Below the pieces are notes generated by a model, which was given only the letters and a program-made list of their open reading frames with translations, had not been told where the DNA came from and did no database searches. From an uncultured Oscillospiraceae bacterium (GTDB taxonomy: Bacteria; Bacillota; Clostridia; Oscillospirales; Oscillospiraceae): 5,846 nt of DNA. The DNA is taken from assembly GCA_934668605.1 (NCBI GenBank), contig CAKUNY010000131.1, positions 1 to 5,846 of the forward strand, read 5' to 3'. Below are positions 1-5,820 of this stretch, piece after piece; position 1 is the stretch's first letter; every line of letters starts with the position of its first letter. A program made the position numbers and the translations under genes.

Positions 1-1140
1 CAAAACAAACGAGATTATTATGAGGTTCTGGGCGTCGAGAAAAACGCATCCGATGCGGAGATCAAGAAGGCTTACCGTAAGCTTGCCATGAAGTACCACC
101 CCGACCAGAACCCGGGCGATAAATCGGCAGAGGAAAAATTCAAGGAGGTCAACGAGGCCTACGAGGTTTTGTCTGACGCGGACAAAAAGGCGCGCTACGA
201 CCAATATGGCTTTGCGGGCGTCGACCCGAACTTTAACCCCAACGCGGGCGCAGGCTTCGGCGGGTTTGGAGGGTTCGGCGGCTTCGGCGATCTGGGCGAT
301 ATTTTCGGCGACTTCTTCGGCGGCGGCGCATCGTCCTCCGCGAGAAGATCGGGGCCGAGCAAGGGACAGAACGTGGTCGCGGAGATCGAGATCAGCTTCG
401 AGGACGCGGCCTTCGGCTGCGAGCAGCAGATCACGTATTCGCGCATTGAATCCTGCCCGACCTGCCACGGCTCGGGCTGCAAGGACGGCGCGCAGCCGGA
501 AACCTGTACGTATTGCCGGGGCACCGGAACGGTGCGCACGCAGCAGAATTTCATGGGCATGACGATGCAGTCGCAGCAGCCGTGCCCCAAGTGCGGCGGC
601 GCGGGCAAGATCATCAAAGATCCCTGCCAGACCTGCAAGGGCAAGGGCAAGGTGCGCCACACGAAGACGCTCAAGGTGTCCGTCCCGGCGGGCATCGACA
701 ACGGGCAGTCGTTCCGTGTGCGCGAAGAAGGAAACGCGGGCTCCAACGGCGGCCCGAACGGCGATCTTCTCGTGACGGTCACGGTGCGCAAGCATCCGCT
801 CTTTACAAGAGACGGGGCAAACGTTCTGTGCCAGATGCCGATCTCCTTTACGCAGGCGGCGCTCGGCGCGACGATCGAAGTGCCGACGTTAGATGGCAAG
901 GTGCGCTATAACATCCCCGAGGGCACGCAGACCGGCACGACCTTCCGCCTGCGCGGCAAGGGCATTCCGTACGTGGGTTACAAGACGCGCGGCGACCAGT
1001 TCGTGACCGTTGTGGTCGAAACGCCGACGAAGCTGACGAAGGAGCAGAAGGAGCTGCTTCGGAAGCTGGAAAACGGCGGAGACGATACCCAGCCCAAAAA
1101 GAAAGGCTTTTTCGAAAAGCTGAAGGAAGATATGGAATAA
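1..1140 (+). CDS. dnaJ: Chaperone protein DnaJ (Hsp40), 5' end cut by window edge
   Basis: Co-chaperone that stimulates the ATPase of DnaK through its J domain and delivers unfolded clients in the cytoplasm. The frame is open from base 1, giving 379 visible residues. Family members are about 375-385 long and usually begin a few residues before the RDYYEVLGV motif seen here at residues 4-12, so only the first residue or few are missing; the internal ATG at 88 is not the start. In order: J domain (about 4-68) with the HPD motif at residues 33-35; Gly/Phe-rich linker (about 79-110) with [12 protein letters not shown]; four zinc-binding CxxCxGxG repeats at residues 152-159 (CPTCHGSG), 169-176 (CTYCRGTG), 195-202 (CPKCGGAG) and 209-216 (CQTCKGKG), all eight Cys present; then the C-terminal substrate-binding beta domains and a Lys-rich tail. 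This is type I DnaJ, apparently intact. dnaK and grpE commonly lie upstream but are outside the window. A strong terminator follows the stop. Confidence 0.98.
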   Translation, partial: QNKRDYYEVLGVEKNASDAEIKKAYRKLAMKYHPDQNPGDKSAEEKFKEVNEAYEVLSDADKKARYDQYGFAGVDPNFNPNAGAGFGGFGGFGGFGDLGDIFGDFFGGGASSSARRSGPSKGQNVVAEIEISFEDAAFGCEQQITYSRIESCPTCHGSGCKDGAQPETCTYCRGTGTVRTQQNFMGMTMQSQQPCPKCGGAGKIIKDPCQTCKGKGKVRHTKTLKVSVPAGIDNGQSFRVREEGNAGSNGGPNGDLLVTVTVRKHPLFTRDGANVLCQMPISFTQAALGATIEVPTLDGKVRYNIPEGTQTGTTFRLRGKGIPYVGYKTRGDQFVTVVVETPTKLTKEQKELLRKLENGGDDTQPKKKGFFEKLKEDME

Positions 1141-1168
1141 CTACCATCCATCGATGACCCCAATCCAT

Positions 1169-1215
1169 AAAAAATCCGTCCCGGCGTGTGAAGTGACTGC
1201 CGGAACGGATTTTTT
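1169..1215. terminator. Bidirectional intrinsic terminator between dnaJ and the convergent small gene
   Basis: AAAAAATCCGT (1169-1179) pairs perfectly with ACGGATTTTTT (1205-1215). After one C/A mismatch, CCGGC (1181-1185) pairs with GCCGG (1199-1203), leaving a 13-base loop. The + strand ends in a T run for dnaJ. The mirror-image T run on the - strand serves the gene ending at 1231, so one hairpin can stop both convergent transcripts. Confidence 0.9.
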
Positions 1216-1230
1216 GCGCGTTCTGAGAGG

Positions 1231-1452
1231 TTATTCGGTGAACGTGTAGCGGATGAGAATGCCCCTGCCGTCGCCGGTGGTAATGACGGTGTCGCCGGAG
1301 GCGTTCTTGCCGGAGTCGAGAACCGGGTAGCGGCCGTTCTGTGCGACGTAGCGTTCCGGGCTCTCGGCGAAGATCTCCTTGAATTCCTTCTTTGCGTGCG
1401 CCTCGCCGCCGCAGGGGTTGATGGTTTCAATCAAAAGCTCGTATTCGTTCAT
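1231..1452 (-). CDS. Small conserved-looking hypothetical protein, 73 residues
   Basis: I do not recognise the family. The start is fixed by a good ribosome binding site: AAAGGAG on the - strand (complement of 1459-1465), 6 bases before the ATG at 1452. The frame stays open farther upstream to 1650 but has no comparable site there. The protein begins MNEYELLIETINPCGG and is hydrophilic, with no signal peptide or membrane segment. A Lys/Glu-rich helix-like part (about residues 18-35) is followed by Gly-rich, strand-like sequence ending in GDGRGILIRYTFTE. This suggests a compact alpha/beta cytoplasmic protein. The single Cys at residue 14 is not part of a metal motif. Its G+C-rich codons resemble dnaJ rather than the neighbouring cassette. 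It is probably monocistronic, with its own promoter and the shared terminator. A short GC hairpin (1466-1470 with 1475-1479) lies just upstream of the binding site in the leader. Confidence 0.8.
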   Translation of the reverse strand: MNEYELLIETINPCGGEAHAKKEFKEIFAESPERYVAQNGRYPVLDSGKNASGDTVITTGDGRGILIRYTFTE

Positions 1453-1492
1453 GGCTGTCTCCTTTCCGCCTGAGGGCGGTGTGTTTACAGAT

Positions 1493-1522
1493 AGTGTACC
1501 ACGAATGGAGAAAAACTTGCAA
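1493..1522 (-). promoter_or_regulatory. Likely sigma-A-type promoter for the 73-residue gene
   Basis: Read on the - strand, TTGCAA (1517-1522) is a possible -35 box. It is followed after 18 bases by TACACT (1493-1498), a possible -10 box preceded by TGG (extended -10). The predicted transcription start would give a leader of about 30-35 bases ending in the strong ribosome binding site. The match to consensus is only moderate, so this is a prediction from pattern and position. Confidence 0.45.
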
Positions 1523-1630
1523 ATGGGCGAAGTGCACAAGGTTAAAGGAGCATGCTTGAAAGCAACGGTTGTACGGGCTAGAGCAACAATGCATGATTTT
1601 TTCTCCATATATGAACCAATCTTTTTATCA

Positions 1631-1636
1631 GGAGGG
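1631..1636 (+). promoter_or_regulatory. Ribosome binding site that fixes the cassette start at 1643
   Basis: GGAGGG lies 6 bases before the ATG at 1643. The same frame is open back to 1379, with other ATGs at 1505 and elsewhere. None has a comparable site, and the extension would run through the promoter and coding region of the opposite-strand gene. Confidence 0.8.
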
Positions 1637-1642
1637 ACATAT

Positions 1643-2506
1643 ATGAGCAAAGAGGCAACGGGAAGTCATGGGCAGATCGTAGGCAGTGCGTCGTATTTCA
1701 GCCAGATCAATCGATCAACCTTTTGGGGAAACCTTCCGCATGCGGACGGCTTCGATTACGGAAGAGTGCTGCGAGAACTGGCAGGTCGGGCGGACAGCGC
1801 AATCAGCAGCGTCTATGACGATCTGCAAAGAAGGAAGGATGCGTTAATTGCGATCCCAGAATCAGACAGGAAAAAGCTTGCAAAACAGGTAAAAGCGCTA
1901 TATGATGTAAGTAGTATGGGCGGTGGCTTCGGAAGCCGAAGCAGCGACTGCATCAGTCTTCTGGAATCGTCCGATGGAAGCAGCTTTTCGTTCTTTACGA
2001 AAAACGAACTGAATGAAGCGGCAAAGAAAATAAAAGACAGCTGGACGTTTTCCAGCACGGAAGCGGAGGCATTGGTGGAACGGGCGGCCAAATGGGGAAT
2101 TGACTGGGCAGCCGACGGAGACGAGAAGAAACGGAACTTTTTAAAGGAGATTGAGGAAGGGAAGGGACAGCGGTTTTTATCGGAAGCGCTGGAGGCATAT
2201 AAAAAGCTCGGAAATAACAGTGATCTGAGCGGGCGAAGCGGCTACCGAATTGGAAGCGACAGCTATATGCATGCATTGGAGCGGGATGTGTTTGGCTGCA
2301 ATATTCCGTCTTCCTATGGCGCGGATTGGGGAAACCCGCAGTACGAAAAGCTGCTGCGCGAGGCGCTTCAGGAAATTGCGTCGCAGATACAGAGCAATCT
2401 GGAGGAAGCGCAACGCAACAACTGGTATATGCGCGACGAGAATGCGGAGCATATGCGAGAGGCGATTCGCAATCTGGAAAAGTGCGGAATCAGCACGTTT
2501 TCCTAG
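1643..2506 (+). CDS. N-terminal half of an element-interrupted toxin-like protein (287 residues)
   Basis: Read as the 5' half of one gene that continues at 2666. The stop is not native: TA (2504-2505) is the insertion target and the G at 2506 is the first base of the inserted element, together making TAG. The 287 residues begin MSKEATGSHGQIVGSASYFSQ, have no signal peptide or membrane segment, and are rich in charged, helix-favouring sequence. Examples are the stretches DDLQRRKDALIAIPESDRKKLAKQ (about 54-77) and the region near the end (about 232-282) that may form coiled coil. Gly/Ser-rich linkers sit between. I do not recognise a named domain. In secreted polymorphic toxins this position holds the trafficking or structural part, but no LXG or WXG motif is evident here, so that role is inference. 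It may still be translated as a truncated protein, but would lack the peptidoglycan-binding and hydrophobic parts. Confidence 0.8.
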   Translation: MSKEATGSHGQIVGSASYFSQINRSTFWGNLPHADGFDYGRVLRELAGRADSAISSVYDDLQRRKDALIAIPESDRKKLAKQVKALYDVSSMGGGFGSRSSDCISLLESSDGSSFSFFTKNELNEAAKKIKDSWTFSSTEAEALVERAAKWGIDWAADGDEKKRNFLKEIEEGKGQRFLSEALEAYKKLGNNSDLSGRSGYRIGSDSYMHALERDVFGCNIPSSYGADWGNPQYEKLLREALQEIASQIQSNLEEAQRNNWYMRDENAEHMREAIRNLEKCGISTFS

Positions 2507-2523
2507 GGTGTATCTGAAAACTC
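2506..2523. repeat. Left terminal inverted repeat of the MITE-like element
   Basis: GGGTGTATCTGAAAACTC, an exact inverted copy of 2648-2665. Its first G completes the TAG stop of the upstream half-gene. Confidence 0.9.
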
Positions 2524-2554
2524 ATGATGTGACCGGCAGCGAGGGATTTTTACG

Positions 2555-3493
2555 TTGCGCAAGACATTTTTCCGCAGGAATACTGACGTATTTCAAGGAA
2601 AAATGGTGCGGCGCAGCGTGAAAAGACCCGCTGTCCGGGTGCGTTGGGAGTTTTCAGATACACCCTATGCCGGAATTGTCGACAAGCTCTCGTGGTTCGT
2701 GGGTGGAGACAGCTATAAAATCCGGCAGCTCCAGCAGAAGCTGAACGAAACGGGTGCGGTAGACCATCTGACGGAGGATGGCGTCTACGGCAAGAAAACA
2801 CATAATGCGTGGCTGGATTTTCTGGATAAGCTTGCGCATTGCAGTGCGCCGACACTGGCCTGGACAGATTTAACGCAAAGCAAGCTGTCAAAAGTTCAAC
2901 TTGGGGGTACAACATATGCTAACAATAACGGCTTGACCAATGCGTTTCTCTATCCAGGCAAGAGACCGTATATTCATTTCGACCCACCGCATCCGAATAA
3001 GCATTTGACGGTTAACGGGAAGAAAATACCGATTGATTTTCCGCATATTAACCTTGATGAGAATTTGGTTGGGCATGATGCCATCTATGATAAGCTTTTT
3101 AAAAAATACAATCACCACGCAATTAGCGATGAAGCATATGCGGTGCTATCGCGTATGGATAAGGTGCAAAAAGTAGTTAGAATTGGCGGAAGAATTTTGC
3201 TTGTTTGCGGTATTGCGCTGGACGCATTGGAGCTTGGAAAGGCAATTGAGGATGATTTACATGATGCAGACGGAAAACTTGGCAGGAAAACGCTGTCAAC
3301 GGCGGCCAGCATTGGCGGACAATGGGGCGGCGCTGCTTTGGGCGCAAAGCTTGGTGCGATGCTTGGTGCCGCCACTACAATTTATGCGCCGGTTGCAGTT
3401 CCGATTTTAAGCCTTGTTGGAGGAGCCGTGGGCGCATTCGCAGGAGATGCATTGGCAAAATGGGTCGTTGATATTACGTATGTAGGAGCATGA
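2555..3493 (+). CDS. C-terminal half of the interrupted gene: peptidoglycan-binding-like repeat plus glycine-zipper membrane region
   Basis: Only bases from 2666 onward are native; the first 37 residues are encoded by the inserted element. Two weak starts exist inside the element: TTG at 2555 (GAGGG at 2541-2545, 9 bases before) and ATG at 2603 (AAGGA too close, 3 bases before). Expression of this half is therefore uncertain. Residues about 55-93 (IRQLQQKLNETG...LTEDGVYGKKTHNAW) match the pattern of the peptidoglycan-binding PG_binding_1 repeat, with its QLQ..LN..G and DGxxGxxT hallmarks. Residues 208-237 hold a hydrophobic helix (GGRILLVCGIALDALELGKA), then residues 246-312 a long Gly/Ala-rich hydrophobic region with GAxxGAxxGAxxGA-type spacing. 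Such glycine-zipper ends are common in predicted membrane-acting polymorphic toxins. The toxin role is inference, and a structural or phage-tail-like role cannot be excluded. G+C is low in the middle (38% in 3001-3060), unlike dnaJ. Confidence 0.72.
   Translation: MRKTFFRRNTDVFQGKMVRRSVKRPAVRVRWEFSDTPYAGIVDKLSWFVGGDSYKIRQLQQKLNETGAVDHLTEDGVYGKKTHNAWLDFLDKLAHCSAPTLAWTDLTQSKLSKVQLGGTTYANNNGLTNAFLYPGKRPYIHFDPPHPNKHLTVNGKKIPIDFPHINLDENLVGHDAIYDKLFKKYNHHAISDEAYAVLSRMDKVQKVVRIGGRILLVCGIALDALELGKAIEDDLHDADGKLGRKTLSTAASIGGQWGGAALGAKLGAMLGAATTIYAPVAVPILSLVGGAVGAFAGDALAKWVVDITYVGA
2648..2665. repeat. Right terminal inverted repeat of the MITE-like element
   Basis: GAGTTTTCAGATACACCC, an exact reverse complement of 2506-2523. 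It is followed directly by the second TA (2666-2667), after which the host reading frame resumes. Confidence 0.9.
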
Positions 3494-3494
3494 C

Positions 3495-4154
3495 ATGGGA
3501 CTTTTAGGACTACTATTGGAGTGGTTGTTTCCGACGCGCGAGGAGCCGCCGCACGAGGACTATCACATTGATCTCTATCAGAAAGACGGCGTAGATATGC
3601 TGAGCCTTCTGCGTTGGGAGCGCGGACAGCGCAATTTTGCGCTCTGGCTGGAGGTCATGGAGCGGTTGATGGCCGGGAAGCCGTGCATCACCTATGAGGA
3701 GGGCTGGAACAGCTGCACGCGAAATTGGAAGATGAAAAGAACTGAAATCACCTATTACGAGACGTTTGCGATGCATTACGGGCAGGAGCATTTACTTGAC
3801 AGCGAAACACACACGCGCTTCACGGATGGCTGGAAGGAGATCTTCTCGGTTGGCACCGGCATAGACCGGGCAATGCTGGATACAAAGTATTTCGATTACG
3901 CAGAGGAATGCTATGGCCCATGGAACAGCGCGACGACGGTGTATGCCCTGAAGGAACTGCCAGCGTGCAAAACGCTGGACGAAGTGCGGGCATATACAAA
4001 GCAGCCGGGGGTGTTTTCCATATACTATGACATTGACGAGGACTGGCTGGATATGACGCTGCCGGACGAGGAAACGAAGCGGTTCGTTATTAAGACCATC
4101 CGGGAAATCATGACCGCACACGGGAAAACTCTGGATGCGCCGGAGGAGGGGTAG
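3495..4154 (+). CDS. Acidic 219-residue protein, candidate immunity protein
   Basis: No family recognised. The ATG lies 1 base after the upstream TGA, with AGGAG (3484-3488) 6 bases before it inside the upstream gene. The two are therefore almost certainly co-transcribed and perhaps translationally coupled. The protein opens with a short hydrophobic stretch (MGLLGLLLEWLF, then PTREEPP), too short for a confident membrane span but able to act as a membrane-associating helix. The rest is soluble, strongly acidic toward the C-terminus (DIDEDWLDMTLPDEE) and unusually Trp-rich (8 Trp, several in a G/D-W-N/K/L setting). A small acidic protein directly after a gene with a toxin-like C-terminus is the classic position for an immunity protein, which is the basis for this inference; sequence alone does not prove it. 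With the toxin gene broken, this gene would now be an orphan that could still protect against kin. It ends at TAG, and the same frame is open again for 28 codons beyond. Confidence 0.75.
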   Translation: MGLLGLLLEWLFPTREEPPHEDYHIDLYQKDGVDMLSLLRWERGQRNFALWLEVMERLMAGKPCITYEEGWNSCTRNWKMKRTEITYYETFAMHYGQEHLLDSETHTRFTDGWKEIFSVGTGIDRAMLDTKYFDYAEECYGPWNSATTVYALKELPACKTLDEVRAYTKQPGVFSIYYDIDEDWLDMTLPDEETKRFVIKTIREIMTAHGKTLDAPEEG

Positions 4155-4241
4155 CATGGGACGCTGGAACAGACCGTGCAGGACGTTTGCCGCGAGGGCG
4201 GGCACGAGCTGACGCTTCTGCTGGGAGAGGCACAAGAATAA
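4155..4241 (+). pseudogene. Coding relic after the candidate immunity gene (28 codons, no start)
   Basis: Directly after the TAG at 4152-4154, the same frame stays open to a TAA at 4239-4241 and reads as credible protein: ...TLEQTVQDVCREGGHELTL..., ending LLGEAQE. It has no start codon in its own frame. Just before it, GGAGGAGGGG (4142-4151) and ATG at 4156 look like the start of another gene beginning Met-Gly, as the gene at 3495 does; that frame ends after 18 codons. One reading is a second gene whose middle was deleted, leaving its start and its out-of-frame end. Another is that the TAG is a nonsense mutation that shortened the 219-residue protein by about 28 residues. QTVQDVCREGGHELTL resembles in pattern the KTIREIMTAHGKTL near the end of the 219-residue protein, favouring a paralogue. 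The similarity is short and was judged by eye. Confidence 0.4.
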
Positions 4242-4273
4242 CCGCGGGGCTGCAATTTTGCAGCTCCGCGGTT
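4240..4273. terminator. Bidirectional intrinsic terminator between the cassette and the MATE gene
   Basis: AACCGCGGGGCTGCA (4240-4254) pairs with TGCAGCTCCGCGGTT (4259-4273) over 15 bp with one G:U, closing a 4-base ATTT loop. On the + strand it is followed by TTTGTGT, and on the - strand the AA start gives TT followed by ATTCTT. It sits in the gap between the convergent genes ending at 4241 (relic) and 4278 (MATE), so it can end both transcripts. Confidence 0.85.
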
Positions 4274-4277
4274 TGTG

Positions 4278-5651
4278 TCAGCCGATCTCCACGCGCTTTT
4301 GGGGATACGCGGGGAGCCAGTGGCCGAATTTGTAGTAGATGAGGAACATAACGGATGCGGCCGCCCAGGTGATGGGGTAGCAGAGGGCGATGGTGAGATT
4401 GCTCAGGTGCGGGAAGGTCATCGTGAACAGCAGAATCAGCCGCAGCACGCACGCGCCGAAGAGCGTGATAATGGTCGGCTTCACAGCGTTTCCGACGCCC
4501 CGCATCATCGACGACATCACCTCCGTTGCCGAGAACAGGAAATAGCACGGGGCGAGGTAGCCGATGATCACGCGCCCCTGCTCAACGACTGCCGGGTCAG
4601 AGTTAAACAGGCGAATCGTCCAGTCGCGCGTCAGGAAAATGCCGCCTCCGATGAGCGCGCACATCGCGAGGTGCAGCAGAAAGCCGACGCGCATCGTCTC
4701 AAAAATCCGGTCTTTTTTGCGCGCGCCGTAGTTCTGCCCCGCGAAGGCCATGACGGCGATGCCGATGGCGTTGTTGATCGGCCAGAAGATGCCGTCCAGT
4801 TTCCAGTAGGCCGACCAGGCCGCGACGGTATCGGTGCCGAGCATGTTGATGGCCTTTTGGACATAGACGTTCGTGATGTTATAGAGCGTGCTGGAAATGC
4901 CGGCGGGAAGGCCGATAACGAGCATGCGCTTGAGCAGCCATGCGTCCGGGCGAAGCTTCTTGAATTCGAGGTGATAGTCCCCGCTTGCGCGCTGGAGCGT
5001 ATGAAGAACCAGCCACGCGCAGATGATCTGAGAAAGGCTCGTCGCGATCGCCGCGCCCGCGACCTCCATTTTAAAGACCGCGACAAAGAGAAGATCCAGG
5101 ATCGTATTGACGATCGTGCAGACGACGAGAAACAGCAGCGGCCGCTTCGAGTCTCCCAGCGCGCGGAGGATGCCGCTTCCCATGTTGTAGATCATGGAGG
5201 GAATCATACCGGCAAAGTACCAGACGAGGTAGTCCTTGGAGTACTGCATGGTATCGGCGGGGGTTTTGAGCACGGGAAGAAGCAGCGGCGCGGCGGTCAT
5301 GCCGAGAAGCGTTGTCAGAGCGCCCACCACCACGGCCAGAAACACCGCCGTATGCACGGCCTTGCTTACCTGCTCGTGCTCCTGCGCGCCCGCGTGCTGC
5401 GAAATGACGACGGAAGCGCCCGAGGACAGGCCAACAAAGAAGTTTACGATCAGGTTAATGAGCACGATGTCCGACCCGCCGACTGCCGCGAGCGCGGTTT
5501 TGCCGACGAACTGGCCGAGCACGACCGCGTCGACCGCGGAATACAGCTGCTGCAAAAGCGTTCCCAGCATGATCGGCAGGAAGAACGCCAGCATCCCCTG
5601 CAAGACGGGACCCTCGGTCATGGAGCTCTGTTGGAAAAGCGTGCGCTTCAT
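4278..5651 (-). CDS. MATE-family multidrug/cation efflux transporter
   Basis: Integral membrane antiporter of the MATE family, which exports organic cations and drugs using a sodium or proton gradient. The protein has 457 residues, the usual family length (about 450), with roughly 12 hydrophobic segments in two similar halves. The N-terminus MTEGPVLQGMLAFFLPIMLG and the following QLYSAVDAVVLGQFVG and ALAAVGGS segments are typical of the first MATE repeat. The second repeat begins near LLKRMLVIGLPAGISSTLYN (about 241-260). It resembles the Bacillus YoeA-like branch more than NorM, by impression only; the substrate cannot be read from sequence. The ATG at 5651 has AGGAG on the - strand (complement of 5659-5663), 7 bases upstream. 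A later Met at residue 11 lacks such a site. It is convergent with the cassette and shares its terminator. A small hairpin, CAAATC/GATTTG (5671-5676 with 5682-5687), lies in the leader; no convincing promoter was found. The frame is intact and G+C-rich like dnaJ. Confidence 0.96.
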   Translation of the reverse strand: MKRTLFQQSSMTEGPVLQGMLAFFLPIMLGTLLQQLYSAVDAVVLGQFVGKTALAAVGGSDIVLINLIVNFFVGLSSGASVVISQHAGAQEHEQVSKAVHTAVFLAVVVGALTTLLGMTAAPLLLPVLKTPADTMQYSKDYLVWYFAGMIPSMIYNMGSGILRALGDSKRPLLFLVVCTIVNTILDLLFVAVFKMEVAGAAIATSLSQIICAWLVLHTLQRASGDYHLEFKKLRPDAWLLKRMLVIGLPAGISSTLYNITNVYVQKAINMLGTDTVAAWSAYWKLDGIFWPINNAIGIAVMAFAGQNYGARKKDRIFETMRVGFLLHLAMCALIGGGIFLTRDWTIRLFNSDPAVVEQGRVIIGYLAPCYFLFSATEVMSSMMRGVGNAVKPTIITLFGACVLRLILLFTMTFPHLSNLTIALCYPITWAAASVMFLIYYKFGHWLPAYPQKRVEIG

Positions 5652-5785
5652 GAAAATTCTCCTTTCGGCGCAAATCGCAAAGATTTGAGGTCAAAGACTG
5701 TCGAAAAACCTTCCAGACCAATGATTTCGGAAAGGAAGATAGTGTGAAAGAAACCCATCAGGGGTGTCCTTCGCGTTCAATCAAC

Positions 5786-5820
5786 CACTTTTTCAAACTT
5801 TTCTGAAGTTTGAAAAAGTG
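5786..5820. repeat. Perfect 15-bp inverted repeat (hairpin) upstream of the MATE gene
   Basis: CACTTTTTCAAACTT (5786-5800) and its exact reverse complement (5806-5820) are separated by the 5-base loop TTCTG. The stem is A/T-rich and not followed by a clean T run in either direction, so it is not a typical terminator. It lies about 135 bases upstream of the MATE start. It could be a dispersed intergenic repeat, part of the terminator for a gene beyond the window, or a small foldback element. Confidence 0.7.

Larger units (their letters stand above)
2506..2665. mobile_element. MITE-like non-autonomous element, 160 bp, foldback, TA target duplication
   Basis: The ends are perfect 18-bp inverted repeats: GGGTGTATCTGAAAACTC at 2506-2523 and its reverse complement at 2648-2665. 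TA flanks both sides (2504-2505 and 2666-2667). The interior is an imperfect palindrome too: CATTTTTCC (2565-2573) pairs with GGAAAAATG (2597-2605), GGAATAC (2577-2583) nearly pairs with GTATTTC (2588-2594), and the GCAGCG...TTGCGC arm (2536-2560) aligns with the complement of GCGCAGCG...CTGTC (2611-2635). The RNA of either strand should therefore form a long hairpin. It has no transposase and no room for one. A TA duplication is known for IS630/Tc1-mariner elements and for part of the IS5 family; I cannot say which supplied the transposase. Confidence 0.85.
1643..3493 (+). pseudogene. Reconstructed single gene (about 562 codons) split by a 160-bp MITE-like element
   Basis: Removing the element plus one copy of the flanking TA (162 bases) joins TCC (2501-2503) to TAT (TA plus T2668), then GCC GGA ATT, with no stop and in the same frame. 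The joined protein reads ISTFS-YAGIVDKLSW and has 287 + 275 = 562 residues. Rebuilt architecture: hydrophilic helical N-terminus (1-287), peptidoglycan-binding-like repeat (about 305-343), spacer rich in His/Pro/Asn, and C-terminal hydrophobic glycine-zipper region (about 458-562). The native start has a strong ribosome binding site, and the native end is followed 1 base later by the candidate immunity gene. The interruption is seen directly. The claim that it was one gene rests on matching frame, the TA duplication and the lack of a native start in the second half. As it stands the full-length product cannot be made: the stop is TAG, and an in-frame TGA follows at 2525. Confidence 0.75.

Noticed and set aside
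195..899. A 234-codon open frame on the - strand inside dnaJ
   Set aside because: It is a Pro/Ser/Cys-rich shadow of the Gly/Phe and zinc-finger codons of dnaJ, with no ribosome binding site.
1379..1642. In-frame N-terminal extension of the first half-gene upstream of 1643
   Set aside because: GGAGGG lies 6 bases before the ATG at 1643, while the extension would overlap the coding and promoter region of the opposite-strand 73-residue gene.
1453..1650. N-terminal extension of the 73-residue gene to 1650
   Set aside because: AAAGGAG lies 6 bases from the ATG at 1452, and the extended sequence crosses the predicted promoter and the ribosome binding site of the divergent gene.
2504..2527. Programmed readthrough or recoding of the TAG at 2504-2506
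   Set aside because: The same frame meets TGA at 2525, only seven codons later, inside the inserted element. A single recoded stop would not give the full protein, and the TAG is explained by the insertion.
2550..2915. Open frame of 121 codons on the - strand across the element
   Set aside because: It runs across the element boundary into the opposite strand of the host gene, has no start signal, and is explained by the element's palindromic arms.
4275..5747. A 490-codon open frame on the + strand opposite the MATE gene
   Set aside because: Its product is a low-complexity, Arg/Asp/Glu/His-rich string with no domain, and it exactly shadows the MATE gene, which has strong family features. G+C-rich codons suppress stops on the opposite strand.
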